Assembly: GCA_017984755.1 (NCBI GenBank)
Contig: JAGNYW010000023.1
Coordinates: 4,098-44,788, forward strand
Length of the DNA stretch: 40,691 nucleotides
Source: Methyloversatilis sp.
GTDB lineage: Bacteria > Pseudomonadota > Gammaproteobacteria > Burkholderiales > Rhodocyclaceae
Reading direction: 5' to 3'
In this document: positions 1 through 12,182 of the stretch, piece after piece
How the letters are laid out: each line of letters starts with the position of its first letter
Numbering within the stretch: the stretch's first letter is position 1
Notes under the pieces: generated by a model
Told to the model about the DNA's origin: nothing
What the model saw: the letters and a program-made list of their open reading frames with translations, nothing else
Databases searched by the model: none
Program-made: the position numbers and the translations under genes

Positions 1-3
1 AAT

Positions 4-143
4 ACGAAAAGAAGACGAAAAGAAGACGAAAAGAAGACGAAAAGAAGGACGAAAAGAAGGACGAAAAGAAGGACGAAAAGAAGGACGAAAAGAAGGACGA
101 AAAGAAGGACGAAAAGAAGGACGAAAAGAAGGACGAAAAAAAG
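4..143. repeat. Short-period tandem repeat (11-nt then 12-nt units)
   Basis: Three 11-nt units ACGAAAAGAAG (4-36) are followed by eight 12-nt units ACGAAAAGAAGG (37-132) and a degenerate last unit that merges into the terminator. The 12-nt unit would encode Asp-Glu-Lys-Lys repeats in one forward frame, so it may derive from a charged protein tail. However, the 11-nt units break the frame, and none of the three forward frames meets a stop before the hairpin (the nearest are at 313, 344 and 768). I therefore do not call a gene. The window begins inside the repeat, so its full extent is unknown. Confidence 0.9.
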
Positions 144-166
144 CCCCGCACTCGGCGGGGCTTTTT
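138..166. terminator. Bidirectional rho-independent terminator
   Basis: A perfect stem AAAAAGCCCCGC (138-149) pairs with GCGGGGCTTTTT (155-166) around a 5-nt loop. On the minus strand the hairpin is followed by a run of seven U (complement of 136-142), as expected for ending the phasin transcript just after its stop at 183. On the plus strand the T run at 162-166 could terminate whatever reads through the repeat from the left. Confidence 0.88.
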
Positions 167-182
167 CTTGCGGCCCGAAGAC

Positions 183-746
183 TCAGGCTGCAGCCTTCTT
201 CTTCGCGGTGGTGTTGGCGGCACCGACGGCACGGACGGTGGCCGAAGTCGCTGCATTCACGTTTGCTTCAGCCATTTCAACGGCTTGCTTGGCAGCCTTG
301 GTCATGCTGTCGTAGGCGCTGTTGGCAGCGGCGATGGCCGACTTGACGGCAGCCACGGCGACATCCGAACCGGCCGGAGCCTGCTTGGCAGCCTGGTCGA
401 GCGTGGTGCTGACAGCCTTGTTGACTTCGCCGACCTGCGCTTCGACGACCTTCGTCAGCTCTTCCTGGGTCTGCGAAACGATTTCATAGACGCTGCGCGA
501 GTAGGCAACAGCCTTCTCGATCGACGGCTGCATCAGGCCGCTCTGCAGGGCAACGATGTCCTGCACGTCCTTGGCACCCATCATGACCTTGACGTTGGCA
601 ACGCTGTCCTCGAGCATCGCACGAGCGGTGTTCAGGTTCAGTGCGGCCAGACGCTCGGTGCTGGCGAAGGCGGTGTTGGCCAGGGTCAGCAGCGCTTCGA
701 TGGTGTTCTTGTTTGCGGCGGCGAAATGTTCAGTCGTGAAAGCCAT
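183..746 (-). CDS. Phasin family protein (PHA granule-associated)
   Basis: A 187-residue, Ala-rich, amphipathic-helical protein of the phasin family, which coats polyhydroxyalkanoate granules and controls their number and size. It begins MAFTTEHFAAANKN and ends in an Ala/Lys tail (AKKKAAA). It has no signal peptide, no membrane segment and no cysteine. A start 12 bases further upstream (758) is possible, but the ATG at 746 has GGAG six bases before it and fits the family start. It is followed by a strong terminator (138-166) and preceded by a consensus promoter flanked by two PhaR/PhbF-like operators. It is therefore probably monocistronic and derepressed when PHA accumulates (the regulation is inferred). 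No PHA synthase or phaR gene lies in the window. Confidence 0.9.
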   Translation of the reverse strand: MAFTTEHFAAANKNTIEALLTLANTAFASTERLAALNLNTARAMLEDSVANVKVMMGAKDVQDIVALQSGLMQPSIEKAVAYSRSVYEIVSQTQEELTKVVEAQVGEVNKAVSTTLDQAAKQAPAGSDVAVAAVKSAIAAANSAYDSMTKAAKQAVEMAEANVNAATSATVRAVGAANTTAKKKAAA

Positions 747-857
747 GGTGATCTCCATACATTTGATTGACGAAAGGCGACCACGAAGCGATCAGGAACT
801 CAACGCTGACGGGCCACTGAAACTGTGCGGCTGCTCACCGAAACAAAAAGCTTCGTA

Positions 858-870
858 TTGCGCTGCACCA
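858..870 (-). promoter_or_regulatory. Putative PhaR/PhbF operator 1 (phasin)
   Basis: The minus strand reads TGGTGCAGCGCAA, an exact match to TG-N-TGC-N3-GCAA, the motif I recall for the PHB regulator PhbF/PhaR of betaproteobacteria. It lies just downstream of the predicted -10 box, at the start of the transcript, which suits repression. The site is inferred. Confidence 0.55.
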
Positions 871-878
871 TGGAGCGA

Positions 879-906
879 ATTATAGGGGTGATGAACGCGA
901 TGTCAA
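879..906 (-). promoter_or_regulatory. Consensus sigma70 promoter of the phasin gene
   Basis: On the minus strand, TTGACA (901-906) and TATAAT (879-884) are both exact consensus hexamers separated by 16 bases. Transcription would begin near 872, giving an untranslated leader of about 125 nt before the ATG at 746. A perfect promoter fits a very abundant granule protein that is held in check by a repressor. Confidence 0.8.
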
Positions 907-914
907 CAAGTTTT

Positions 915-929
915 TGTTGCACTGCACAC
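915..929 (+). promoter_or_regulatory. Putative PhaR/PhbF operator 2 (phasin)
   Basis: TGTTGCACTGCAC matches TG-N-TGC-N3-GCAA except for the last base. It shares the TTGC-N3-GCAC core with the site at 858-870. It lies just upstream of the -35 box, so the two sites bracket the promoter. Confidence 0.45.
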
Positions 930-1035
930 AAAACAGACCAAGTCTATTTTTCCATGGGAAACAACGGCATGTGAACAGTCGTTCAATTAAGAGAGGTTTT
1001 TCTGCTGCAGTGGCGCATGGTCGGAGAGAACAGCC

Positions 1036-1910
1036 TCAACGCAGTTCCGAAAGCAGTCTTGCTGCGGTGCGTTCGGCCTCCCGCAGGTAGGATGAGCCAA
1101 ACAGGTTGTAGTGATTCAGCAGGTGATGAAGGCGGTAGAGAGGGCGGCGGTCCGGCGCGTTGTGGTGCAGGGGCGCGCTGCCCAGATAGGCGGCGTACAT
1201 CGCGGTCGGGAAGCCGCCGAACAGTTCGGTCATGGCGAAATCGGTTTCCCGGTCGCCGTAATACACCGCCGGGTCGAACACCACTGGGCGGCCTGCCGGG
1301 TCGATGCCGGCGTTGCCATGCCACAGGTCGCCGTGCAGGAGCGATGCAGCGGGTCGGTAATCGAGGAACAGCGCGGCAAGGCGCTCGATGATGCCCTGCA
1401 CGTCCAGCACCAGCTGTCCGCGCAATCCGCCCTCGATTGCGCGTTCGAGTTGCGGGGTGAGTCGCTTGCGCGCATAGAAGAGCGGCCATGATTCCGATGT
1501 GCCGTTTTCCTGCGGGCTGTCGCCCAGCCAGTTGTCCCGCGCGAGACCGTAGTGCGGGCCATGGTTCGCGTGAAGCGCCGCCAGCGTTTCGCCGAAGGCG
1601 CGACCTTCGTCGCGGGTACCGACCGGGTGCAGGTCGATCCATTCGAGCGCCAGCCAGGCATGACCTCCGTCGCAGCCTTGCGCGCGCACCTGCGGCACGC
1701 GGAAAGCGCCGACCATCCGCAGCAGGGCGAGGCCATCGGCTTCTGCAGCGAACATGCCGGCCTGCGAGGCCGGGCGCACCTTGACGAAGAGCGGGTCAGC
1801 GTCGGTATCCAGCCGGAGTGCGCGCCGGGTACGTCCGGGCGCGAGTTCGTGCACACCCTGAAGCGTGCAGCCGATCATTTCGGTGATGGGACGTGCCAGC
1901 TCGTCGGGCG

Positions 1911-1914
<4 letters not shown>
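1036..1914 (-). CDS. Fructosamine-3-kinase family protein
   Basis: A 292-residue cytosolic protein of the fructosamine/ketosamine-3-kinase family (aminoglycoside phosphotransferase fold). Family members phosphorylate sugar adducts on lysines so that they detach (protein deglycation). Family motifs are visible: DNWLG (127-131), NGTSESWPLFYARKRL (137-152), the catalytic loop HGDLWHGN (194-201) and the FDPAVYYGDRETD metal-binding segment (213-225). The length is normal. Its ATG overlaps the TGA of the upstream Ser/Thr kinase gene (ATGA at 1911-1914), so it is the last gene of a three-kinase operon and probably translationally coupled. Which substrate it uses here cannot be read from sequence. 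Confidence 0.85.
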
Positions 1915-3233
<1,319 letters not shown>

Positions 3234-3236
3234 CGT

Positions 3237-4541
3237 TCAGACCTTGGTCAGGCGCTGGTTGGCCAGCGCAAGGCGTTCGACCAGGATGCGCAGGAAGGCG
3301 CGGTCGAAGCGGTGACGGCAGGGTTCGGACGCACGCTCGAGCGAGGCATTGGCGAGATGGATCACCACCGATTCGCACAGTGTCGATACGTCTGCGCCGC
3401 GCGTTGCACGTTCGGGCGTCAGCCATGCCATCTCGCCGACGCATTCGCCGGCCGACAGCACATTGAGCAGCTTGCGGCCCTTGGTCACCTTCAGTTCGCC
3501 TTCGGCGAGGATGAAAAAGCCGTCCGCTGCATCGCCCTCGCGCAGCAGCATCTGGCCGCCTGCCACGCGGTGCCATTCGCCCAGGCGCACTACCTCCCAC
3601 AGTTCGACGTCGGAAAAGTCCCGGAAGAAGGCGAGCCGGCGCAGCGAGTTGAATTTCTCGCTGTCGGCGATCCGGTTGTCCTGTTCGCGCAGCGACTCGC
3701 CGCGAAAGGCTTCTGCCAGATCGAAGGAGAAGGCATCCCAGGTGGGGTAGCGGTCGTCGAGCGATTTCTGCAGTGCGCGCATCACGATGGCATCGAGCGC
3801 CGCCGGCAGTTCGGGGCGCAGTTCCGACGGCGGCACCGGCTCGGCGTGCGTGATCTGATACATCATGCTGTAGTTGTTGCTGCCCTGGAACGGCAGCTGG
3901 CCGGTCAGCAGCTGGTACATCACCACGCCGAGCGAAAAGATGTCGGTCTGGTGATTGAGCGGATGTTCCTTGATCTGCTGCGGACTCATGTAGGCCGGCG
4001 AACCGACTCCGGACACCTGGGTTTCGCTGGCCGATACCGACATGGCGGCACCGAAGTCCGACACCTTCACATTGGTGCCGGGCGGGTGGTGGCCGTCGCT
4101 GCGCGGCTCTTCCACCCGCATGATGTTGGCCGGCTTCAGGTCACGGTGGATGACGCCCAGCCGCCACGCGAAGTCCAGCGCCCGCGTGCATTTGAAGATC
4201 ATTTCCAGCACGTCGCCGACCGGCAGCAGGCGGTCGGACCGCGTGTGGCACTCCAGCGTGCCGCCCCGCACGTATTCCATCACGATGTAGGCAGGGTCGG
4301 CGTCGGCTACGGCGTCGAATATCTGCACGATGTGCGGGTGCGTGAGCTTGCCGGCAAGCGACGCTTCGGCGATGAAGAATTTCTTCTGATAGCGCGCTGC
4401 CTTGCCGTCGTCCCCGGCGCCGCGCGTGACGATCTTGATCGCCACGTCGCGGTTGCCGAACGGGTCGTGTGCAAGGAATACCTTCGACGTCGCCCCTTCA
4501 CCGAGCAGGCGCTGGATGCGGTACTTGCCGAGCAGGTCCAT
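3237..4541 (-). CDS. Ser/Thr protein kinase with C-terminal cyclic-nucleotide-binding domain (paralog A)
   Basis: A 434-residue protein from the ATG at 4541; a GTG at 4565 would add 8 residues, and neither start has a clear Shine-Dalgarno. The kinase domain spans residues 7-285, with LGEGATSKV (13-21), K36, HRDLKPAN (132-139), DFG (162-164) and GSPAYMSPQQ. A roughly 12-residue insert with HHPPG (about 144-156) lies before DFG and is absent from paralog B. The C-terminal cNMP-binding domain (about 303-405) has the cassette GEMAWLTPER with E370 and R378. It is clearly homologous to paralog B over its whole length, so the pair arose by tandem duplication of a complete two-domain gene. It is the first gene of the operon, about 100 bases after argH, and could share the argH transcript or have its own promoter. 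Confidence 0.88.
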   Translation of the reverse strand: MDLLGKYRIQRLLGEGATSKVFLAHDPFGNRDVAIKIVTRGAGDDGKAARYQKKFFIAEASLAGKLTHPHIVQIFDAVADADPAYIVMEYVRGGTLECHTRSDRLLPVGDVLEMIFKCTRALDFAWRLGVIHRDLKPANIMRVEEPRSDGHHPPGTNVKVSDFGAAMSVSASETQVSGVGSPAYMSPQQIKEHPLNHQTDIFSLGVVMYQLLTGQLPFQGSNNYSMMYQITHAEPVPPSELRPELPAALDAIVMRALQKSLDDRYPTWDAFSFDLAEAFRGESLREQDNRIADSEKFNSLRRLAFFRDFSDVELWEVVRLGEWHRVAGGQMLLREGDAADGFFILAEGELKVTKGRKLLNVLSAGECVGEMAWLTPERATRGADVSTLCESVVIHLANASLERASEPCRHRFDRAFLRILVERLALANQRLTKV

Positions 4542-4561
4542 GTCAGCCGCCGGACGGCAGT

Positions 4562-4573
4562 GCACCGCGGTGC
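4562..4573. promoter_or_regulatory. Perfect 12-bp palindrome before the kinase operon
   Basis: GCACCGCGGTGC is its own reverse complement. It sits about 20 bases upstream of the ATG of the first kinase gene, in the 98-base gap after argH. It could be an operator or chance in GC-rich DNA. A TTGACA on the minus strand (4621-4626) nearby has no convincing -10 partner. Confidence 0.3.
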
Positions 4574-4639
4574 GTGCGCGCCGTGCGGGGTGCCAAGTCG
4601 TGTCCGGTCGTACTTCGCGCTGTCAATTCGTGCTCCCGG

Positions 4640-6043
<1,404 letters not shown>

Positions 6044-6109
6044 GATGGAAAACAGTATGAAAAGCGTCGGAAAAAGGATTGCAAGTATAGGCCACGGGGC
6101 AGCGTGCCC

Positions 6110-7126
6110 GTGGCGGAGCGCCGTTTGAGGCCGGCGCGGGCGCCCGACTGGCGCAATCTCGGCGTGATGCTGCGCACCGTGCTGCTGGTCAATGCGCTGG
6201 CGCTGCTGGCACTGCTGGCGCGCAACCGCTCATGGGACACGCTGCTGCTCGACGCGATGGAAATGGCGGCGCGGGTCGAGCCGGCGCTGCTCATGTCGCT
6301 TCTGCTGCTCTATCTCGTGGCGCCGCTGTTCGCGCGTCTTCCGGTGCGGGCGGGCTGGGCGCTGGTGGCGCTGTGTGCGCTGGCATGCACCATGGCGGCA
6401 GAAGCGATGACCGGCTGGGCGATCGCGGACGTGAAGGCGTGGCCGGTGCGCGAGGCGCTGTGGGCGCTGCTCGCGTCGGCGGCCGCGATGATCTATTTCA
6501 CCGTGCAGGAACGGGCGCTCGGCCCGGCCATCGCCCAGGCGCGGCTGATGGCACTGTCGGCGCGCATCCGCCCGCATTTCCTGTTCAATAGTCTGAACGC
6601 CGTGCTGGGCATCATGCGGGTCGATCCTCGTCGCGCCGAACGCGCGCTGGAGGAGCTGTCGGACCTGTTCCGCGTATTGATGCGGGAAAACCGCGAACTG
6701 GTGACGCTGGGCGAGGAACTGGCGCTGTGCCGCCAGTACATGGAGCTCGAAAAGCTGCGCCTGGGCGACCGCCTCGGCGTGGTCTGGCAGACCGACGGAT
6801 GTCCGCCCGACGCACGGGTGCCGCCGCTGATGCTGCAGCCGCTGCTGGAAAACGCCGTCTATCACGGTGTCGAACCGCTCGCCGGCAACGGCGAGGTCCG
6901 CGTGAGCGTCACGCGCAGCGGCACCGACGTGGTGGTCGAGATCGACAATCCGGCGCCGCCGCGCGACGGACAGCTGTCTGCCCACGGCAGTGGCAACCGC
7001 ATGGCGCTGGACAACATCCGCGAGCGACTCATGCTGTTCTTCGATCTGGAAGCGCAACTCGATGCCGGCGAACAGGACGGCCTGTACCGCGTGCGCATCC
7101 GCTTCCCCTATCGGGCGGCGATGTGA
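6110..7126 (+). CDS. algZ: LytS/AlgZ-type sensor histidine kinase
   Basis: About 338 residues from the GTG at 6110. Other starts (GTG 6104, TTG 6125, ATG 6167) cannot be excluded. I prefer an upstream start because the family conserves the [12 protein letters not shown] segment ahead of the first membrane helix. Four membrane helices (about 21-38, 58-76, 82-101, 114-131) are followed by the LytS-type phosphoacceptor region [10 protein letters not shown] (His156) and the ATPase N-box [10 protein letters not shown]. Members of this family phosphorylate LytTR regulators. It overlaps the following regulator gene (ATGTGA), so the two form a sensor-regulator pair. The symbol is by family and synteny with the argH-hemC region, and the input signal is unknown. 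Confidence 0.82.
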   Translation: MAERRLRPARAPDWRNLGVMLRTVLLVNALALLALLARNRSWDTLLLDAMEMAARVEPALLMSLLLLYLVAPLFARLPVRAGWALVALCALACTMAAEAMTGWAIADVKAWPVREALWALLASAAAMIYFTVQERALGPAIAQARLMALSARIRPHFLFNSLNAVLGIMRVDPRRAERALEELSDLFRVLMRENRELVTLGEELALCRQYMELEKLRLGDRLGVVWQTDGCPPDARVPPLMLQPLLENAVYHGVEPLAGNGEVRVSVTRSGTDVVVEIDNPAPPRDGQLSAHGSGNRMALDNIRERLMLFFDLEAQLDAGEQDGLYRVRIRFPYRAAM

Positions 7127-7134
7127 GTGACCCG

Positions 7135-7920
<786 letters not shown>

Positions 7921-7940
7921 CGATGCGCGCGGATGGACGG

Positions 7941-7960
7941 GCGGCCTGCGAAAGGGCCGC
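7941..7960. other. Hairpin without T-run after the LytTR regulator gene
   Basis: GCGGCC (7941-7946) pairs with GGCCGC (7955-7960). An alternative stem pairs CCTGC (7945-7949) with GCAGG (7961-7965). Neither is followed by a U-run, so this is at best a weak terminator. Confidence 0.3.
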
Positions 7961-8026
7961 GCAGGTTCATTTGCGATCAATGCGCAGCGCGTCGATCGGG
8001 CGCCTGCGCATGTTCAGCGTCCGCAT

Positions 8027-8049
8027 CGCGATCAATGGATCGCTCCTAC
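8027..8049 (-). repeat. REP-like element 1
   Basis: The minus strand reads GTAG followed by GAGCGATCCATTGATCGC. A GTAG tetranucleotide followed by a hairpin (GCGATC/GATCGC with a 4-base loop) is the architecture of REP sequences mobilised by RAYT transposases. Positions 8029-8045 are an exact 17-bp inverted copy of 8137-8153. Confidence 0.6.
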
Positions 8050-8132
8050 CGGAACGGCGCGTCATTCGCGAGACCGTCATGGCATCCAGCGGCGTCGTCG
8101 AACCCGCGACACCGCTTCAATCACGCTCGAAT

Positions 8133-8157
8133 GTAAGAGCGATCCATTGATCGGGAA
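8133..8157 (+). repeat. REP-like element 2 (inverted partner)
   Basis: The plus strand reads GTAA then GAGCGATCCATTGATCG (8137-8153), the exact inverted repeat of element 1, with one change in the leading tetranucleotide. The two elements face each other with about 90 bases between them, like a REPIN (REP doublet). A partial third copy, GCGATCAATG, lies at 7973-7982. The 7921-8221 gap holds these repeats and no credible gene. Confidence 0.6.
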
Positions 8158-8221
8158 TGCAGGCGGCGCGCCGGATCGTCGGCTGAATGGATCGGCGGGC
8201 ATCGGACGGCACGCTGCCTCC

Positions 8222-11005
8222 TTACCCGCTGTTCCGCAGCGCCGCCGCCACGCCGTTGATGGTCAGGTGGATCGAGCGGCGCGTGCGCTCGTGGCGGTTG
8301 CCGCTGCGGAAGCGGCGCAGCAGTTCGACCTGCAGGTGGTTCAGCGGCTCGATGTAGGGGAAGCGGTTGCGGATCGAGCGCGCGAGCAGCGGGTTGGTCG
8401 ACAGCAGTTCCGTCGCGCCGGTTATCTGGCGCACGGCGTCGAGCGTGGCCTGCCATTCCGTGCGGATGCGCGCGAATATGGTGTTGCGCAGGGCCTCGTC
8501 CTCGACCAGTTCGGCGTAGCGGCTGGCGATCGCGATGTCGGTCTTCGACAGCACCATGTCCATGTTGGAAATGAGGGTCGCGAAGAAGGGCCATTCATGC
8601 ACCATGGCCTGCAGCCGCGCCAGCCCGTCGGCATGGTGGGCGCGGTATTCATTCACCGCCGAGCCGAAGCCGTACCAGCCGGGCAGCATGAGGCGGCACT
8701 GCGACCACGAGAACACCCAGGGGATCGCCCGCAGGTCTTCTATCCTCTGACCGGTCTTGCGCGACGCCGGGCGTGATCCGATGTTCAGTTCGGCGATTTC
8801 CGAAATGACCGTGGATTCCCAGAAGTACTTTTCGAAGCCTGGCGTCTCGTACACCAGATTGCGGTAGGCCTTGAAGGCGCTGCCCGACAGTTCTTCCATG
8901 GCGTCGGTGAATTCGGGCGGGGCATCGCTTTCGCGCTTGCCCAGCAGCGTGGCTTCGAAGGTGGCGGCTGCCAGCACTTCGAGATTGCGCCGGCCGACTT
9001 CCGGGTTCGAGTACTTGGATGCGATCACTTCGCCCTGTTCGGTGATGCGGATCTGTCCCTGCACTGCGCCGGCCGGTTGCGCGAGGATGGCCTGATAGCT
9101 CGGGCCACCGCCGCGGCCGACCGAACCGCCGCGGCCGTGGAACAGGCGCATGCGCACGTCGTGCCGCTTGAATACCTGAACCAGCTTCGTTTCCGCCTTG
9201 TACAGCTCCCAGCCCGAAGTCAGGAAGCCGCCGTCCTTGTTCGAATCGGAGTAGCCCAGCATCACTTCCTGCGTCGTCGATCGGGCGTCGAGCAGCACGC
9301 GCCAGATCGGGATGGCAAACAGCCGGTCCATGATGCGCGGTGCATTGCGCAGGTCGCCGATGGTTTCGAACAACGGAATGATGTTCATCGCCGACTGCCG
9401 CTCATGCACGTTGAGCAGCCCGACTTCCTTCAGGATGAGCGCCACTTCCAGCATGTCCGACACGCTGTCGGCCTTGGAGATGATGTAGTTCGGCAGCGCG
9501 GCTGCGCCGTACAGCCTGTGCATTTCCGCAGCGGTCCGCGCGATGGCCAGTTCGCCCCCGGTTTCCGCCGAGAACTGCATGAATGCTGCAGTGAGCGGGC
9601 GCGGTGTGCCCAGTTCGTTGATCAGCACCTCGATGCGCTGCTCTTCGCGCAGTGCCAGGTAATCGCTGCAGACGTGCGCACCGGCCAGCATTTCGGCGAT
9701 CACGCGCTCATGTACATCGGAGTTCTGGCGCAGGTCGAGTGCGGCAAGATGGAAGCCGAATACGCGCGCGGCGTGGCGCAGCCGGCGCAGGCGACCGCGC
9801 GCGATCAGGCGCGACTTGTGGCCGACCAGCGAATCGTGGATCACGTCGAGGTCGCGCACGAACTCGGCGGCACTGGTGTACGGGTCGGCGTCGCCGGCTG
9901 CCTTCCACAGCGCTTCGTGCTGGTCCAGCGTGCGCGCGGTGGCGGCCAGGCGTGCGTAGATGCCGGCCAGCGCGCGCCGGTACAGTTCGTCTTCGCGGTG
10001 CGGCGACTTGTCGGGTGCGGTGGCTGCGAGCACGCGCAGTTCGTCACTGACGTTGTTCAGCATCATGGTCGAACACAGGTCGGTGTCGAGGATGTGCACC
10101 TGGGTCAGGTAATAGTCCAGCGCCTTGGCCGACTGCACGCGCAGCGTCGCGCGCAGCACGTCGGCCGTGACGAACGGATTGCCGTCGCGGTCACCGCCTA
10201 TCCAGGAACCCATCTGCAGGAAGCTGCCGATGTCGCGCCTGTGTTCGGGGAAGGCTGCTTCGAGCTGGTCCTCGACAGCGTTGTAAACACGCGGCAGTTC
10301 TCGCAGGAAGGTGTAGTCGTAGAAGGACAGGCCGTTGATCACCTCGTCGGACACCGACAGGCGCGTGCGACGCAGCATGCGGGTCTGCCACAGCGACGTG
10401 ATGGTGCGCCGCACCGCCTCGTCGTGTTCCGCCAGTTCTTCCGGTGTCAGGCGCAGGCGATCGCGTTCGTCGATAAGTCGGGCGATCTTCATTTCCTGGC
10501 TCAGGATGCTCTTGCGCTGCACTTCGGTCGGGTGGGCGGTCAGTACCGGCACCACCAGCGCGTCGCGGAAGAAGCCGAGTATCTCGTCGGCCGGTACATG
10601 GGCGTCGAGCGCCTTCCGCAGGGCGCTGGCCAGCGTCCCCGGCCGCGGCGGATCGCCGGCGATGGCGTGTGCGCGGGCGCGGCGGATGTGATGCTGGTCT
10701 TCGGCGATGTTCGCCAGATGAAGGAAGTAGCTGAAGGCGCGCACCACGATGATCGTGTCGTCATCGGTCAGACTGTTCAGCAACTGGGCCAGTTCGGCCC
10801 GCGCCGCCAGATCGTCATCACGGCGGAAGCGCACGCACAGCTGGCGAACGTTCTCTATCAGCTCGAACATGCGGCTGCCTTCCTGTTCGCGCAGGGTATC
10901 GCCCAGCATGCGACCGAGCAGGCGGATGTCGTCGAACAGCGGCTGATCCTTGTCGTGCGCGGCGCGATCGTGTATCGCAACCGGCGTCTGCGCCTGTTGA
11001 TTCAC
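8222..11005 (-). CDS. ppc: Phosphoenolpyruvate carboxylase
   Basis: 927 residues from a GTG at 11005, chosen because GAAGGA lies six bases before it; an upstream frame extension to 11059 is not supported. PEPC converts phosphoenolpyruvate and bicarbonate to oxaloacetate, refilling the TCA cycle. The catalytic motifs are intact: the histidine motif [28 protein letters not shown], and the glycine-rich loop [14 protein letters not shown]. The C-terminus ends ALRNSG, slightly longer than the usual RNTG end. It is a cytosolic homotetramer, typically allosterically controlled. The gene is divergent from hemC, as in several betaproteobacteria. Confidence 0.96.
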   Translation of the reverse strand: MNQQAQTPVAIHDRAAHDKDQPLFDDIRLLGRMLGDTLREQEGSRMFELIENVRQLCVRFRRDDDLAARAELAQLLNSLTDDDTIIVVRAFSYFLHLANIAEDQHHIRRARAHAIAGDPPRPGTLASALRKALDAHVPADEILGFFRDALVVPVLTAHPTEVQRKSILSQEMKIARLIDERDRLRLTPEELAEHDEAVRRTITSLWQTRMLRRTRLSVSDEVINGLSFYDYTFLRELPRVYNAVEDQLEAAFPEHRRDIGSFLQMGSWIGGDRDGNPFVTADVLRATLRVQSAKALDYYLTQVHILDTDLCSTMMLNNVSDELRVLAATAPDKSPHREDELYRRALAGIYARLAATARTLDQHEALWKAAGDADPYTSAAEFVRDLDVIHDSLVGHKSRLIARGRLRRLRHAARVFGFHLAALDLRQNSDVHERVIAEMLAGAHVCSDYLALREEQRIEVLINELGTPRPLTAAFMQFSAETGGELAIARTAAEMHRLYGAAALPNYIISKADSVSDMLEVALILKEVGLLNVHERQSAMNIIPLFETIGDLRNAPRIMDRLFAIPIWRVLLDARSTTQEVMLGYSDSNKDGGFLTSGWELYKAETKLVQVFKRHDVRMRLFHGRGGSVGRGGGPSYQAILAQPAGAVQGQIRITEQGEVIASKYSNPEVGRRNLEVLAAATFEATLLGKRESDAPPEFTDAMEELSGSAFKAYRNLVYETPGFEKYFWESTVISEIAELNIGSRPASRKTGQRIEDLRAIPWVFSWSQCRLMLPGWYGFGSAVNEYRAHHADGLARLQAMVHEWPFFATLISNMDMVLSKTDIAIASRYAELVEDEALRNTIFARIRTEWQATLDAVRQITGATELLSTNPLLARSIRNRFPYIEPLNHLQVELLRRFRSGNRHERTRRSIHLTINGVAAALRNSG

Positions 11006-11090
11006 TTGCAATCCTTCCAGAAGATCGATCGGGTGTTGGGCTGCACCGTCCGCCGGCACTGGCAGGGCGGTGCGTTCGACTCAGGGCTGC

Positions 11091-11096
11091 TAGAAT
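11091..11096 (+). promoter_or_regulatory. Possible -10 box of the hem operon
   Basis: TAGAAT lies in the ppc-hemC divergent gap with a plausible start point near 11103, but no convincing -35 hexamer lies at 16-18 bases. A transcript from here would still include the first possible hemC ATG at 11118. Confidence 0.3.
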
Positions 11097-11174
11097 TCAG
11101 GCCGTTTCGCGCGCTTCATGCAGGCAACCGATCACGCCGGCGCGCGGTGTGTTCACCTCACGCACTCATTCCAT

Positions 11175-12182
11175 ATGGACTATCCGGCCGGCCTTGCAGA
11201 CGTGATATCGGATCTATCGAATTCCGCCCCGCAGCTTGAATCCCAAGCTTACCCGAACCCCGCCCGCATCGTGATCGCGTCGCGTGAATCGCGCCTCGCG
11301 ATGTGGCAGGCGGAACACGTACGTGACAGATTGACCGCCCTTTACCCGGCGACCGAGGTCGAAATCCTCGGCATGACGACGCGCGGCGACCAGATTCTCG
11401 ACCGTCCGCTGGCCAAGGTGGGCGGCAAGGGATTGTTCGTGAAGGAACTGGAGGCAGCACTGCTGGAAGGCCGTGCAGATCTGGCCGTGCATTCCATGAA
11501 GGACGTGCCGATGACGCTGGCCGACGAGTTCGCGCTGGTCGCCACGCTCGAGCGCGAAATGCCGCAGGACGCTTTCGTGTCGTCCCGTTACGCCAGTCTG
11601 GACGAGTTGCCGCCGGGGGCCGTGGTCGGTACTTCGAGTCTGCGGCGCGAAGCGCAGCTGCGCGCCCACTTCCCGTATCTGGCCGTTTCCAGCCTGCGCG
11701 GCAACCTCGATACGCGGCTGCGCAAGCTCGACGAAGGTCAGTATGACGCGATCATCCTGGCCGCCGCCGGGCTCAAGCGCCTCGGTCTGGGCGAGCGTAT
11801 CCGCGCCACTATCCCGGTCGAGCTTTCGCTGCCGGCGGCAGGGCAGGGGGCACTGGGCATCGAAGCCCTGTCGTCGCGGCCGGAAGTCGCGGCCTGGCTG
11901 GCACCGCTGGTGTGTGGGCCGTCGCAGGCGTGCGTACGTGCCGAGCGCTCGGTGTCGCGTGCGCTGGCCGGTTCGTGCGAAGTGCCTCTGGCCGCCTACT
12001 GCATCGTCGACGGCGGTGCGCTGTGGCTGCGCGCCCGTGTGGCGATGCCCGACGGCTCGCGCATCGCCGCTGCCGAAGTACGCGGCAACATCGCGCAGCC
12101 GGACGAACTGGCTGCCGAATGCGTGCGGGCGCTGCTTGCAGAAGGCGCACAGGCCATCCTCGACGATCTGGACACTCGATGA
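11175..12182 (+). CDS. hemC: Hydroxymethylbilane synthase (porphobilinogen deaminase)
   Basis: 335 residues from ATG 11175. Starts at 11118 (ATG) or 11202 (GTG) are also open and no start has a good Shine-Dalgarno; the conserved fold begins at [19 protein letters not shown]. The enzyme polymerises four porphobilinogen units into hydroxymethylbilane in heme and siroheme synthesis. Conserved features include [26 protein letters not shown], and SCEVPLAAY, whose Cys carries the dipyrromethane cofactor. It is the first gene of hemC-hemD-hemX-hemY, and its TGA overlaps the hemD ATG. Confidence 0.95.
   Translation: MDYPAGLADVISDLSNSAPQLESQAYPNPARIVIASRESRLAMWQAEHVRDRLTALYPATEVEILGMTTRGDQILDRPLAKVGGKGLFVKELEAALLEGRADLAVHSMKDVPMTLADEFALVATLEREMPQDAFVSSRYASLDELPPGAVVGTSSLRREAQLRAHFPYLAVSSLRGNLDTRLRKLDEGQYDAIILAAAGLKRLGLGERIRATIPVELSLPAAGQGALGIEALSSRPEVAAWLAPLVCGPSQACVRAERSVSRALAGSCEVPLAAYCIVDGGALWLRARVAMPDGSRIAAAEVRGNIAQPDELAAECVRALLAEGAQAILDDLDTR

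Larger units (their letters stand above)
759..1035. other. Intergenic region, phasin to fructosamine kinase-family gene
   Basis: This stretch is less GC-rich than its surroundings. It holds the phasin leader, promoter and two operator-like sites. From about 930 to 1035, downstream of the kinase operon on the minus strand, I see no gene and no clear intrinsic terminator. Confidence 0.6.

Noticed and set aside
4-143. CRISPR array
   Set aside because: Units are 11-12 nt without spacers, so this is a tandem repeat and not a CRISPR.
168-770. 200-codon plus-strand frame reading from the repeat across the terminator
   Set aside because: It runs through the hairpin and antisense to the phasin gene; it has no ribosome site and no protein-like pattern.
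4588-4605. Sigma54 promoter (minus strand TTGGCAC)
   Set aside because: The -12 GC is not at the required spacing, so only half the motif is present.
9077-11239. 720-codon open frame on the plus strand
   Set aside because: Antisense to ppc, with a low-complexity shadow composition rich in His, Gln, Arg and Ala.
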